DNA of 64,000 nt from Nymphalis io (lineage: Eukaryota > Arthropoda > Insecta > Lepidoptera > Nymphalidae). Under the pieces are notes generated by a model. The model searched no databases and was not told where the DNA came from. It was given only the letters and a program-made list of their open reading frames with translations. Location: the NCBI RefSeq assembly GCF_905147045.1, contig NC_065888.1, positions 3,291,001-3,355,000 of the forward strand, written 5' to 3'. How positions within the stretch are numbered: the first letter of the stretch is position 1; every line of letters begins with the position of its first letter. This document shows, one piece after another, positions 1-23,692 of this stretch. The position numbers were made by a program, and so were the translations under genes.

Positions 1-168
1 TTTTAAGAGTATATTTTCATAATGACATTTCTTAATACAAATGAGTTATTTCAGTGTGTTATGGGTAGTGTTCAATTTGTAGAAACCACTGCCGTGACAG
101 CTACTTTAATATAATTCAGAAATCTTCATTGAACTATTGACAAACTTACGTATAGAGTATGTTTATGT

Positions 169-207
169 CTTCTTCCAATCGAAGACTTCTTCTTCGATTG
201 GAAGAAG
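169..207. repeat. perfect 17-bp inverted repeat, 5-nt loop
   Basis: The arms 169-185 and 191-207 are exact reverse complements and the spacer is 186-190. The stem contains the core CCAATCGAAG. It lies at the edge of a dispersed repeat that recurs near 3100, so it may be the end of a mobile element rather than a functional RNA hairpin. Confidence 0.85.
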
Positions 208-600
208 GAATAAAGATAAACAAACCATAGATTAATATATTCCATGAAATTTACTAATAGCTCTGTTGTGTTATGTACTACAAACAGTTCGTGATTCCTT
301 TTTTTTATAATGCAACACTATTCCAGATAACTACTTATAAACACTTTAATTTTACTTCCAAAGTTTCATAGATTATTATATTTCATAGATTATTACTATT
401 GTCATTGATTTCATAGAATATCATAGATTATTCAAGATTACAATTTCACGGACATTCAAAACTCCATTTTTTCGCAAATCCACAGTGAATATCATATGTA
501 GATTATTCAAGATCTCGACCAATGATGTCGCGTTAATTCGACGACAAAGTTTTTTATTTCTCTTTATTCCTCTTGTGATTAGAATAAGCTATATACTGTA
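200..600. repeat. dispersed repeat, copy 1
   Basis: Blocks of this stretch recur in the same order at about 3100-3370: the run around 'aaacaaacca', the block 'aactacttataaacactt', a 'tctcgaccaatgatgtc' block and the 'tctttattcct' end. The two copies have diverged by many small changes. No coding potential is seen. It is probably a non-autonomous mobile element of unknown class. Confidence 0.5.
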
Positions 601-1524
601 TTTCCTGATAGGTACAATGTTGGTGTCTTAAAATCCAGAGTAAACAGGTTTCTTATAGGCAAGCGTACTACATATTAGACCGTGTCGATGCTTAACATCA
701 AACGTCTACGATCAAACGCTGGCCCATTAGCTGTAAAAAAAAATACGTTTCACTGTCATATTTACGTATCAAATCGATGAGCGTGTACGTCACTTAACTC
801 CTCGTAAATGACTGGCCCGATTTTGATATAAAATTATGTGTGTTTGAGTGTTTCCCTGGATTGATTGATGATAGATGCTATAAAATAATAAATAAATTAA
901 ATACTTGTTTCCCGTACCCGTGCGGTATAGACATAAAAAATCTGATTAAACAAGTTTAAGTTCTTCGATAGATACTTTTTAAAAATGTACATAAAGTATT
1001 TCAATCTTAAGTGACACTACAAAACCAAGGAAATATAATAATATAAAGATTATGAGCTTTTATGTTTTGCTGGTTGCATTTTACAATAACAAATCGATAA
1101 TAAACGGGTAATAAGGAAAGTCAACGATGAAACTATACAATTCCAAATATTTATTTGTTACCAAGTTAAATATTTTTTTTACATTCATAGTAGATATTAA
1201 CAAGTCGGCTAGCTTTGTACTATTACAACAATAAAAAGTTATATATGTACTTATTACTTACCGGTAGTATAGTATTTTCTTTAAAAACATGCAAAAACGT
1301 AAAATGTTAAATAGAATTAACAAAGAATGAAAAGAAGATTAAGCAAAAAAGATACTGCATTATAGGTACAAGGATACAAGGTACCTATTTAACTAAATCC
1401 GGATTAAACTGGAAATTAAAATACTTATCCTGTCCTCCTTTAGCTATTACGGCCTTTCGCAGAATTACATTTAAAATATAATTTCATATTTATTTTGATA
1501 CAGTCTGACAATATCTGAAAAATG

Positions 1525-1600
1525 ATCACCTCTACCCAAAAATGATGATGAGGTCTTCCTGACCGATTCTGGCCACAGCGACTATTCTCTAGGGAAAATA
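1525..1600 (-). repeat. SINE family C fragment (degenerate)
   Basis: The block around 'gaccgattctggccacagcg' matches, with changes, the internal block of the family C SINE at 4752-4790 and 43355-43385. Only this short core is recognisable. Confidence 0.4.
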
Positions 1601-3029
1601 CATAACTACGCAATTCGATGATATATGACATCATAATTGTAGGTCGAGTTACATAAAAAATTGTAAAAAGACTTTGTAAGTACATGGGAATATAATATAT
1701 ATATTATGAATTTTAAATAATGTGACTACGTAATTAAATTTCCAATAATATAGTATCAGATTGACTTGTTTAATACATTACTGACCATTTTTGTTCCTAT
1801 TTTAATTTTATTGAGTACTATTATGTAACATTAATTTTTATTTCTGTTTAGTCATTATTTAATGTGCTTGATGTGGTCTCCTATAATGGAAGGAGCATAT
1901 ATATTTTAAAGCATTATTGCACGGCGTAATGTACTCGTAAGTGTGTATCTTTTGTTGGAGATGCTTAATAAATAAATATACCTCAGACATCAGAATGTAA
2001 TATCTCAGTTATATATATAGTACTTGGGCGACAAAAATGGGCTCTGTAATAAATAATTAATTCGCTATGACTTTTTTTCCGTAAAGACATATAAACTTTT
2101 AAACTAAGCCGTAGTACAGACTACTTATATAAATACAAAAATTGAACCAAAACGTTAGATCCATGAAAGAGATACACGATATATGTATACACAAGAAATT
2201 CTTATTTAATAATATATTATAAGATTCGTTATTTTAAATAAAATTATTTAGATATTATCAAATATCCGTTAGTTTGTTGTATCAGTAGCTAACTTGTTGT
2301 AGATAAAACTCATTATCGTATCGTTATATTACCATCGCGGAACTCGGGCTTAAGTCAATATTTTGCTTGGGCTCAATACCCTGCTAACTCCACAAACAAA
2401 TTTAGTACCCGCAATGTGTACACTGTGAATTTCATAGTAAGAGTTTGAAAAGTGACTTTAGAAAATTTGTTTTCATATTTTAAATGGAAAATCATTTTAT
2501 ACACTAATCACAATTCATATGAAACATTGAATATTAATTTAAAAAATAATACACCACTTTTCATAGCGATTTTTTTTTTCTAAAAGTTTTTATGTGAAAA
2601 CAAAAAGAAACCTACTACTCCGTCATAGTTAAAATAACTTATTATAACTATTTTTATAGAGTATGTATAATAAATAAATCAAAAATTGATTGAAAATTAT
2701 AAAAAATACTCTGAACAATTTTATAATCTACTTGTAAGTCATGACAGATATATACAATACAAAGTGCACCAGCTTACAATATTAGAATCAATTAATTTAT
2801 TTTAAGCGAACCGCTACACGGCTTTGCTACAACAAATTAGCTTATTCATTCAGTCATGAGCTCATTCCTGTCTCCCTGCGGTGTGCCCTCAGCCGCAAAC
2901 TGAACTTGCCTTCCTGACACCAGCTCGTGATAACTGTTTGTAAATTAGTAGATGAATTAAACAAGCTTTATACGCTTTAACATTTATTGTAATTTTGTTT
3001 TCTTGAGTATGTGTGTTCCGTATTTTTTT

Positions 3030-3080
3030 CTCAGATGGCCGTGTGTAAATATGTCCCAGGATATAATTATTTATTAAAAC
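3030..3080 (+). repeat. SINE family D tail fragment
   Basis: The block 'cagatggccgtgtgtaaa' followed by 'tgtcccaggata' is almost the same as the 3' part of the family D SINE at 27260-27295. The tRNA-like head is absent, so this is a 5'-truncated copy. Confidence 0.55.
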
Positions 3081-3099
3081 AAACTATTATTGTTACCAT

Positions 3100-3370
3100 C
3101 TGTGGTAGATGGTCTCAAATGTCAGAAGGTGTAAAAATAAACAAACCAATAGTTTAAATATGTTATTATATCTTTATTTAGAATAAAGCACCCTTCCACT
3201 TAACTACTTATAGCCACTTCATTTTATTTTCCAAATTTCCAATAGCAACTTTGCCGATACTCAAAACGCCATTTTTTTACAGATACGACAGATTAATTGA
3301 ATCTCGACCAATAATGTCATTTTAAGGTCAAAGTATTTTTTTTTTCTTTATTCCTCAGGCCTTTAGATGA
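3100..3370. repeat. dispersed repeat, copy 2
   Basis: This is the diverged partner of the repeat at about 200-600, with matching blocks in the same order and orientation. It lacks the 17-bp hairpin seen beside copy 1. Confidence 0.5.
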
Positions 3371-4328
3371 TAAAACGTTATAACTATGGATTAATTAGGT
3401 AACAAATAAAAATCCCTTGTGTAACAAAGCCATTACCACAAAGCCATTTCGTGCTCCTTTTATCACTGTGCTCTTTTATTTTACGTTTTTTTTTATTATT
3501 TATACATAATATAATATATGTAGTTAAAAATAGGAAGTGTACTTTCTGAAGTTGTGTCATTGATAAATCAAAAACAACATATTTTAATAATAATATATTA
3601 TACAAATTTGCTATTTTGTTAGAAAACTCACTACACTGTATGCATTATAAAACAATAACATTAATATATACCTACCTAAAATAAAACAATGTCGCTTTTC
3701 GCGTGTATACGTGTCTAATCTACAAGTTTTTTCTTAAGGTTGTTAATGTTTTTATCATTATTAATATAGTTCTTTCACAATCCTATTTAATTTGATAATA
3801 TATAGTGCTGATATAGGTTACGTTGATGAGATTGAAGCGATAAATGGAATTAAGAAACCGTTAAATCGTAGGTCTTGAAATGTCGATAGAAAAGTACATC
3901 GTCATTGAGTCCATGTGCCATCCTTTCATTCCTTCAGCTCTCTTTTATTAGCATAGATGAACAATAAAAACGTTTCCAGGTAATAGATGAAAATATTTCG
4001 ACTTCTAACCAACATGCTAACGTTTTGTCCACAAGCTTATGATCCATAAAAAAGGCAATCAAATCTTAGTAGGTAAAATTTTATCATCGTATTCATTGCT
4101 CGAACATACAAGTAAATTACCACAAATAAATTTTTAACGACAAGCCAACGCCGCATTAATATATTATTACAAACAGGGCCATCTTATATTTCTCTTTTGT
4201 CATAATATGACAAATTTATAAATGTATTATTGATTACTTTTGAAACTTTAATAGGTTAGTGACGTTAATCCACCCTGAGAAGTCAAAACTACAAGCTCCC
4301 CCATGATAGTACTTCCTAAGCAACTACT

Positions 4329-4527
4329 AGGACGGTAGTTCGGTCACGGTAGTATGCGCAAGCGATCCCGTAACGCCCCTCGAAAAGGCGGTGTGGGTAC
4401 CGCTGGTTTTTTAGTGGGTATTCCGACGAATGCTCGGAGCCGGAGAGTCCCACATACCCCCCCACTTCAAGTGGGGGAAACGCGTAAACGCGTTTTTACA
4501 GCGAAAAAAAAAGGACGGTAGTTCGGT
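4329..4527 (+). mobile_element. 5'-truncated retroelement tail with 16-bp target duplication
   Basis: A 16-bp direct repeat (aggacggtagttcggt) flanks the insert at 4329-4344 and 4512-4527. The insert (4345-4511) is more GC-rich than its surroundings, has a short hairpin of C and G runs near 4459-4480, and ends in a run of nine A. A target duplication together with an A tail is the mark of LINE-mediated insertion. The body resembles a non-LTR retrotransposon 3' UTR, but the family is not certain. Confidence 0.8.
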
Positions 4528-4749
4528 AGTTACAGTGGTATGTAAGAACTGATTTGAAATTTTATAGTTCCAGTGTCTATGGACTTACATACTCACAAGC
4601 CTACTTACCTTAAGACGACCTGTGCACTCACCGCCTTCTTAAAATTATAATAAAAAAGAACGTACAATAACTATTTTCCATGAATCATCGGTTACCTTTT
4701 CCCCGATCGTTGTTAAATATTCCAATAATTTATGTACAACTTAATATAA

Positions 4750-5118
4750 TAATAATGTCCTCCAGACCGATTTCGGCAACGGCGGCCAATCTCAATAGAG
4801 ATTAGCCAACTGCGCAGGAGATATGGAGGAGGGCACAAGTCTGCACGCAAACACAGATGCACTCTCTATACCTTACCTCTTGTATACGGTGGGACGGCAA
4901 TCCGACCCGACCGGAAAGAGTTCAGGCGCAGGACCAACGGCTTTACGTGCTTTCCGAGGCACGGGAATGTACACCCTTCCAACTTCCAGACTCCGGGCTG
5001 CTACTGAGGATTTTCTGATAGAAGAACCCAATAACTTTTTATTGGCCCGACCTAGGAATTGAACCCAGGACCTCCGGGTCTGCGGCCTAACATCAAGCCA
5101 CTAGGCCAACAAGGCAGT
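4750..5118 (-). mobile_element. SINE family C, nearly full length
   Basis: Read on the minus strand, the element starts with a tRNA-like head: an A-box-like 'tggcctagtggc' near 5100 and a B-box-like 'gggttcaattcc' near 5065. A body of about 300 bp follows, ending near 4750 with 'ggtctggaggacat'. Related copies lie at 43172-43384 (body only), 28120-28250 (head) and 51780-52000 (diverged). It does not encode a protein. Confidence 0.7.
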
Positions 5119-6259
5119 CAGCAACAACTTAATATACATACCATTTTTTATTGTACTATAGTTTAACATTCTCTACTTACTTACCTAACCAAACTTCATA
5201 TTTTTTACTTACTAATATAATAACAGATACTTATTTTTTTTAATACCACCAAATAAATAAAAATAAAGAAGAAGGTAGTTTTATTTTATTTGATATTCAA
5301 CCTTACGGGTAGATTTCTGGTTACGAATTCGTTACGTGGTTCTTTATACGATAAACTTAAAAGATCTATTCATAAGCATAATTCATTTAAAACTATTACA
5401 CTTACTCATTTACTATATGCAAAAGTAAATTTAGGTTGTGTAAATATTAATTTAGTAAATAGCAATAACTTCGATTTTGTCTTTCTAAAGCTTTAAAACA
5501 ATGCTACCATTGTTATTTCATTTGCCGATTTCTATGGTAATGTCAAATATGCTTGCAAAATAATGAAGAATTAATCCATTGGTTGAATGGCGGAATGAAA
5601 TTATCGTTGCCTCTATTCATAGCTTACTTGTCTATAGTCTCACCACTGGTAGGCAACAAAATCATTTTATTTTAAATAGCTTCCATTTTGATATTTTAGA
5701 ATAAAATATTTACTTGAATAAAATTAATTAAAATTATTATTACAATTAATATTCAAAGTATTTTCTTACGGGTAAGCCGAATGCAAAAAATTTAATATAA
5801 ATTCCACCATAGACACCATTTACGACCTAACGTTTTAAGTGAAAGGTATTACACAAAACTTAGCACATGTATGTACAATACATATCATATCCGTATAAAA
5901 TGTTTATTTTAATTATCTTTAAATCATTTATTATAATACACTAAAAATATAAGCTATTTAAATATATCATACCTAAATATAATATATATATATCCAAGTA
6001 GAAAAGATCGTGTTAGAAGTCGGAGTGTGTGTGGATAGCGTATGCACCTTACTAATGCGGAATATTATGGAATGCCGAATGACCGACAATGAGTAATGAA
6101 TGAGGAATGACGGATTGTGATTGTGTACATACGAGATACCAATTGCGATTCGTGACGGACGATTCGGTCGACAGCTCATCTTTTGTATTACAAAAAAGAG
6201 GAATTAATAATATAAACTTAAATAATTAAGTGCTAATTATTGTGTATTACATCAACGAA

Positions 6260-7687
6260 ATGTGGGATCCGACTCATGTGCAAGTAACAGTGCAAAAGGC
6301 AAGAGGCTTGCTAATAAAAGGCAAAAACGGTACAAATAACTGTTTTGTTACAATCTCGCTGGCTAAAGAAAAATTTCAAACTTCCGTAAAACATAAGTCA
6401 ACTGAGAATGTTGAATGGTTTGAAGAATGCGAATTACGTATACCGACTCAAGGAAACACTGCTGAGATTGTTTTAAAAGTCTACGATGAAGATTTCGTAA
6501 AGGATCACTTATTAGGTCAAGTATCGATTCCGTTAAAAGACCTCGATGTATACGAACGTCCAAGAAACCGCTGGTACCCATTGCAAGGAAAAGCTGGCAA
6601 AGAAAACGACAAGAACCGAGGTGAATTAGAGGTTAAAATAGGTTTCACTGTAAAAGAAGGAAGCCTAACAGATTTGAGCAAAAAAGAAAAACATAAATCG
6701 TCATTGTCAAGTATTGCTCAGAACGTTGGGGGCAGCCTTATGAGTATCGGAAGTATTGAAAAACGTAAAAGCTTAAAGAAATTTGCAAAAAATTTAGGCT
6801 CTAAAATAAACATTACTAACAAAGAAAAAAAAAATGATTCATCATCTCTAGGTGGGAGTGTAGGAAATCTTAGAAGTTCTGTGATATCCACTCCTGATAC
6901 ATCTACACCAAAAAGATCCCCTGCAGAAGCTGATCCAGGTGTGATTAGTGAAGATGAAGATGAATTTGCTTTTGATGACTTATCACATAAAAGTTCAGGT
7001 AGCTCACTCAACGTACAAACTTCTTATTTACCTCGGGGAGTAAAATATACACCATCTCCCAATAATGCCTCACTAGAAAATCTAGGTGGAGGTGAATTTT
7101 TAAGAAGATCTACAAGTAGTAATTTAGTAACTGCAGAGAAAACGGCACCTTTGAAACCTGTCCGTTTAAGTCTTGATACATTTACAGCGCCCCAATTACC
7201 AGTGCAAGTATTAAATAAAGATGATGAATGGTCCCAGAAACTTTACCCACGAAAATCTATCAGCCAAACTATGATAGACCGAGAAAAATCTTCCAGTCTT
7301 GAAAGAAATAAAAAATTGGATAGCCCTAGTTCTCTTAAAGAAAAACCTAGCCCAAAATTCTTTAAAAAGTTTGGAAACAGTAAGCCTAAGAAATTACTAG
7401 AAGAACGAATCATTGTTGGAGAGGAAAATATAGTTGAAGAGGATTCTATTAACCCAGCATACAATAATTTACCAAAAACTGTAATACAGCAATATGATGA
7501 TATGACTCGAGAAGACCTAATAGTGATGATCTATAATCTACAGAAAGATGTAGAATCAGAAAAGAAAAAGAACAAAGATCTTGAAAATTACTTAGATGAG
7601 TTATTGCTACGAGTAATGGAGACAACACCGAGAATATTGCAGAATCCTTATGTGAGAAATAATAGCATGCATATCCGAAACAAATAG
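6260..7687 (+). CDS. Rip11: Rab11 family-interacting protein (Rip11-like, class I FIP)
   Basis: A single open frame encodes 475 residues. Class I FIPs bind active Rab11 through a C-terminal helix and phospholipids through an N-terminal C2 domain, and steer recycling endosomes. Here residues 3 to about 125 form the C2 domain (VQVTVQKARGL start, LKVYDEDFVKDHLLG later). The middle is Ser/Lys-rich and likely disordered. Residues about 412-465 form the Rab11-binding helix (YDDMTREDLIVMIYNLQKD, then LENYLDELLLRVME). The start is the ATG opening MWDPTHVQ; the reading frame continues upstream to a GTG at 6230 but that is not a likely start. No intron interrupts the frame, which is notable beside the heavily split neighbours. 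It converges on KRTCAP2. The family call is firm; the choice of one FIP paralogue is by insect analogy. Confidence 0.9.
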   Translation: MWDPTHVQVTVQKARGLLIKGKNGTNNCFVTISLAKEKFQTSVKHKSTENVEWFEECELRIPTQGNTAEIVLKVYDEDFVKDHLLGQVSIPLKDLDVYERPRNRWYPLQGKAGKENDKNRGELEVKIGFTVKEGSLTDLSKKEKHKSSLSSIAQNVGGSLMSIGSIEKRKSLKKFAKNLGSKINITNKEKKNDSSSLGGSVGNLRSSVISTPDTSTPKRSPAEADPGVISEDEDEFAFDDLSHKSSGSSLNVQTSYLPRGVKYTPSPNNASLENLGGGEFLRRSTSSNLVTAEKTAPLKPVRLSLDTFTAPQLPVQVLNKDDEWSQKLYPRKSISQTMIDREKSSSLERNKKLDSPSSLKEKPSPKFFKKFGNSKPKKLLEERIIVGEENIVEEDSINPAYNNLPKTVIQQYDDMTREDLIVMIYNLQKDVESEKKKNKDLENYLDELLLRVMETTPRILQNPYVRNNSMHIRNK

Positions 7688-9215
7688 GGGTTATTGTTTT
7701 TTTAATTTCAGTTGTATTATGTTGTTTTAATTACATTACAGGTTTGAAACTAGTGATTTTAAGCTCTAATTATCTTATATTAGTTTTGTAATATCATGAG
7801 ATTACTGTATTTTGTCCATAGTTTATCATAGTAACTTATACAGTTTAATATTAAATTTTGCATTTCTAAGGAATATTTATTATAATTACATTTAAAAAAA
7901 AGCAAATTTTAAAAGAACTTTGTCAATTAAATTCCTAATATTTAAAGGTAAATGTTATGAGAATTGCAAATTAGTGTCTGAACCCGTGCCTTAAGTATTT
8001 ATAAGATCTGTGATACATATTGTTTATCACAATAGATTCTATTATTTTTACTATATGTGAATTGATAAAAGGATCTTTATCTTTTTTGGTCTGATTAGAT
8101 TTGTATAAATACTTACTAAAGTTACGTATGATTTTATTTGAAAAATATATTTCAATACATGTTCATAAATTTAAAAAATATATTTATACAGTGCCAAAAC
8201 AAATTTAACATTGTTAAAGTATAGCAAGAATGGTAATAATATTGCTACATATATTCAAATACAGATTTAAACAACATTCCAAGTGAACTTAGCATATTTA
8301 TTTTTAAGATAAAAAAAGATGATAACATATTACCATCCTTGATATTAATAAAAAAACTATATTTTTTTATAGATACAGATATAATCTTAGTTTATATTGT
8401 AATAACAAATACTAACAAAGTAACAGTGCTAGCCAGTAAAAAAATATTACATACCAGGCTGCATTGATCTTAGCTTTTTATTTTGTATAGTGCAAATATA
8501 GGGCCAAATGAGGCCTTTGTGCAATATATCTTAGTTGAAATATTTAAGGTATTACTATAAAAAAACATCATAATTGTTCAAAAGAAAAAATTGAGTCACT
8601 ATTTATGTATTTTACCCTGGTGTACTATGTTATTAATATATTTTCATGTAGATTTTAAGGTAACGTAAATAAGTATTATTTAAGATACTATCTCTTTCAG
8701 TTGTTAATCTAGATACAGTAATTATTTTGTTAAGATTGAAAAAATAAACTGATTAGATTAGCTTTGATTTAAAATTATTGGTTGTAACAAAACAAAAAAA
8801 TAAGAACAATTAATGTTCAAAAGAATCTTCATAAACTTTTTGTTTGTTAAAAAATACTAACTCAGTAATATGTCTTTACAATTTTGCATGTTATGTTGAT
8901 TGTAATACTTGTAAAATTAATATTAAGATTTTTTAGATTGGGCTAGCAATATTTAAATTTTTCAATAAGAAACTGCTTACTCTTAAATTATTTTAGTCAT
9001 TCTCTAAAGATAAGAGATTAAGTAAGTTCATAAGAATATTATAAAAACATATTAAGAAACATTGATCCAGAGATTAACATTTTATTATAAAACATTTAGT
9101 TAACATTGATATTTTAAGAAAACTAAAGAGTGACAAAAATAACAAAAGTCTTCTTTTGAATAAAAAAAACCATATTAAAATAAATGTTTATTAAAAACTG
9201 AAAAATATTTCTTGT
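7688..9215 (+). other. Rip11 3' UTR and convergent spacer
   Basis: AT-rich sequence without coding potential. Candidate plus-strand poly(A) signals AATAAA occur at 8743-8748 and 9159-9164, so the Rip11 3' UTR may be 1 kb or more and end close to the 3' end of the opposing KRTCAP2 gene. Confidence 0.5.
9187..9192 (-). terminator. KRTCAP2 poly(A) signal
   Basis: The minus strand reads AATAAA 24 nt past the stop codon of the KRTCAP2 gene. This would give a very short 3' UTR. Confidence 0.55.
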
Positions 9216-10116
9216 TTATTTGTGACGGCGACTCTTTACTGGAGCAGGAGCAGGAATTGGGGTTGTATATGTTTTCTGTGACAACTTGTTCATGTAGTAG
9301 ATAGTAATCAGAGAGAAAATTAAACTGAAATAAAAAAGTATTAATTTGTTTTTTCTCAATACTAATTATAATCTAAAAGTTTCATTGTACATGATGGACT
9401 GATACAATTTACTCAACCCTTGTTGCTTGTATATGATGTAGGCAATTAGAATTAGATGATCTATAGCATAGAAACTAGATGTTAAAGCATTGAATTAATA
9501 TATTATTTTTATTAGTTGTTATCAGCTAATTTAGGTGTAGTAATGTGTAACACAAGTATTCAATATAAGGTAATTATGGCATGACAGCTAATCAGATATG
9601 TTGAAAGATACACACAACTACAAAAATAATATTTACCATGTAGTGAAACAGATCCTATGTACCATTCCTGATGCAATAAGAGAAATGATCATTGACAACA
9701 CTATTTCAGGTAATTTCAATTGAAAATTTTTCCCAAACATTGTGGCTTCCAAGTTGCCTATAGCCTGTTTCATGTATTAAGAATTATTATTTAATAAAAA
9801 TCAAAGTCAAGAAATCTGTTATATGCTGAAAATCTTTATAAAAATTTGAATGATCATATAGATTTTTAAAAAAGGATACAGTAACGAAGAACATAAACAT
9901 AACTGAGCCCAAATAACCACCAAATATAATTGTAATTGGCGATCTTATTAATATTGGTTTATACATTTGCATTCCAGAAAATATTAATAATGTTAAAATT
10001 GAGGATATGATAAAAGACGTGGCGCTGTTTACGGCTGGAACAAACAGAAGAAAATAAATAAATTGCTAAATTAAAGGATTTATACAACATTTATAAAATG
10101 ACTACAACATACCCAT
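9216..10116 (-). CDS. KRTCAP2: KRTCAP2 homologue, oligosaccharyltransferase subunit
   Basis: Keratinocyte-associated protein 2 is a small ER membrane subunit of the STT3A-type oligosaccharyltransferase, which N-glycosylates proteins during translocation. Exons on the minus strand are 10116-10113, 10034-9880, 9764-9637 and 9324-9216. They join in phase to 396 nt, or 131 residues (human 136). The first coding exon holds only ATGG before a GTATGT donor. Matching landmarks are GMQMY near residue 22, IGNLEATMFGKNFQ in the middle, and CLIFSLITIYYMNKLS near the C terminus, followed by a basic tail (KSRRHK). Four hydrophobic segments are visible. It converges with Rip11 and diverges from HMG-CoA lyase. 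The family call is firm; the split start codon exon rests on splice motifs and phase. Confidence 0.9.
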
Positions 10117-11527
10117 GTTTAAATATGTTAAAACGGATTAATGGGAGAAATAATGATAAGGAAAATAACAAAATTCGCCGGTTTCAACACTTTCAAGTTA
10201 GCGACCATAGATTAATCATAAATTACGATGGCATGGAAATTGATAATATCACAGTGACAACTGCAACCACAGAGAAAAAAGATAAGTACGCTACACACAA
10301 AAACAAGTAAAATGACAGCTGTAAATGTCGCCCTGTTGAACTAAGGTGCTCTAACTATATTTTTATAGTACCTACTAACGTGAAAATTGTTAGCTAAAAC
10401 CCTAGATCATAAAATATTATAGTCTATTTTATTGGTGACATCATAGTGCATCTACATTATAGGGCCTTTGCTATACTATTAAAAGAGTAATAATTCGGAT
10501 TTGGACTCCAGTATTCATAAATGAAATTAACTCTCATAAAATATTTTTATATAAATACTATATAAAAATAATATATTTCCAACTAAAAATGACTAGGTAC
10601 CTAATTATTTAGGATCCAGGCAAAGCCTATCCTCGTTTAAAACAAGACAGTAGACAATAGAGTTTCATTGGCTTCTTGTATTATTAGCCTCTACAATCAT
10701 TAATTTATATAAGATATTGTTTAATGTATAAATTCATTGTATTTTAACCAAAGCAAGGATTAAATTATGATTAATATTACTATTTATTTTTTTTGAATAA
10801 ATTGTTCGGAGATTCCTTGACCCCCTATAACAGCGTTGTTAAAAAAAGACGCGCGCTAATTTAAAACCGTCATTTTGTTAGTGTACTGAAAAATAAAAGT
10901 AAATTAATAGGTTAATGGCGCAACTTGTTTGTTGAATGTGTTCAATTGTGTTATTTGGATGTGTAAGAGTACTTGAGTGAGTTATTCACATAAAAGTGAT
11001 CTATTTTTAAAAGACTAATTCGAGGTTTTCATAAAATAAATTTCAGTTTCAGTTTCTGCATGCCAAATATTTTTACAATGTATCCCTAATAAGACAACAA
11101 ATACAATCTTATAGTGTCAACTTCAATTGATTATACATTTCAATACCTTACTAAAATGTGCACTTAATATGTCAATTGGTACCAACTGTTTAATTAAACT
11201 TTAACATCAAATTTTAATTAGCTAAATGATATATACAGGTACTGCTACTGAATATTTTTTAAATTATTCATGGAAGCATGTGTATCAATTTTAATGTCTA
11301 TGCACAATTCTGGTTTTTCTTTTAATTTGAATGTAAAATAGGTATTTATTTATGTGGTATTAATATTGTGAATATGATGACTTCGTCAAATTGTTATCAC
11401 ACAATTCACATTGAACTAATAATTTAAAAACTCATGACAGATAAGAATTTTGTTTATTCATGTTTACTGAATAAGCATCTTATAATAATACATAGTCTCA
11501 ATTGTTAGTAAGGAAAACTTAGAAAAA
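10117..11527. promoter_or_regulatory. divergent promoter region, KRTCAP2 / HMG-CoA lyase
   Basis: This 1.4-kb gap separates the start codons of two genes that point away from each other, so both promoters should lie here. No clear TATA box or initiator could be fixed. A short GC-richer spot with 'gacgcgcgc' is at about 10850. Open frames in it have no recognisable product. Confidence 0.4.
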
Positions 11528-23295
<11,768 letters not shown>

Positions 23296-23370
23296 CACAA
23301 ACAACAAAGTTCAATGTGTAAACAAAATGATAATTATATGTAAATATTGACTGTAGTCTGTATAAAGTTT

Positions 23371-23376
23371 AATAAA
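23371..23376 (+). terminator. HMG-CoA lyase poly(A) signal
   Basis: AATAAA about 76 nt past the stop codon. Only about 315 nt remain before the start codon of the next gene. Confidence 0.6.
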
Positions 23377-23692
23377 TGTTTTATTCTTATATCGTGTTTT
23401 ATTTATCTGGAGTTATGTCAGCGTGGTCACAAGCGTCGCTACCCAACATACTGGTTTTTATCAATTATCATGCGGCGCGAGTGTTGGATCGGGCAAGCGC
23501 GCACTACCGCACAAGTGCGACGGGCGCGCACCGAGTAGCTCGCTTTTATATTGAATTGACCTTATTTACTCAATTCGATCTTGAAGGGGTCGATAAACCT
23601 TTCGAGTAATATTAAACAGTTTAAACATATCAGTTTGCAGCGGAATACGGTCACGGTTCGTTTGTTTTTATGGCACATTGACAGTTTTGAAA
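23377..23692 (+). promoter_or_regulatory. compact promoter and 5' UTR of sialic acid synthase
   Basis: The gap between the HMG-CoA lyase poly(A) signal and the NANS start is about 315 bp. It is more GC-rich than typical spacer (cgcgcactaccgcacaagtg region near 23500) and contains a TATA-like 'cttttatatt' near 23545. A short upstream ATG at 23670 hits a stop after three codons. Confidence 0.4.

Larger units (their letters stand above)
1..6259. other. intergenic region upstream of Rip11, repeats only
   Basis: No coding exon could be supported on either strand. The longest open frames are under 90 codons, have no recognisable protein and often run through repeats. The region holds a hairpin (169-207), two related dispersed repeat copies (about 200-600 and 3100-3370), SINE pieces (1525-1600, 4750-5118), a retroelement tail with target duplication (4329-4527) and otherwise AT-rich sequence. 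The last few hundred bases probably include the Rip11 promoter and 5' UTR, but no core motif is clear. Confidence 0.7.
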
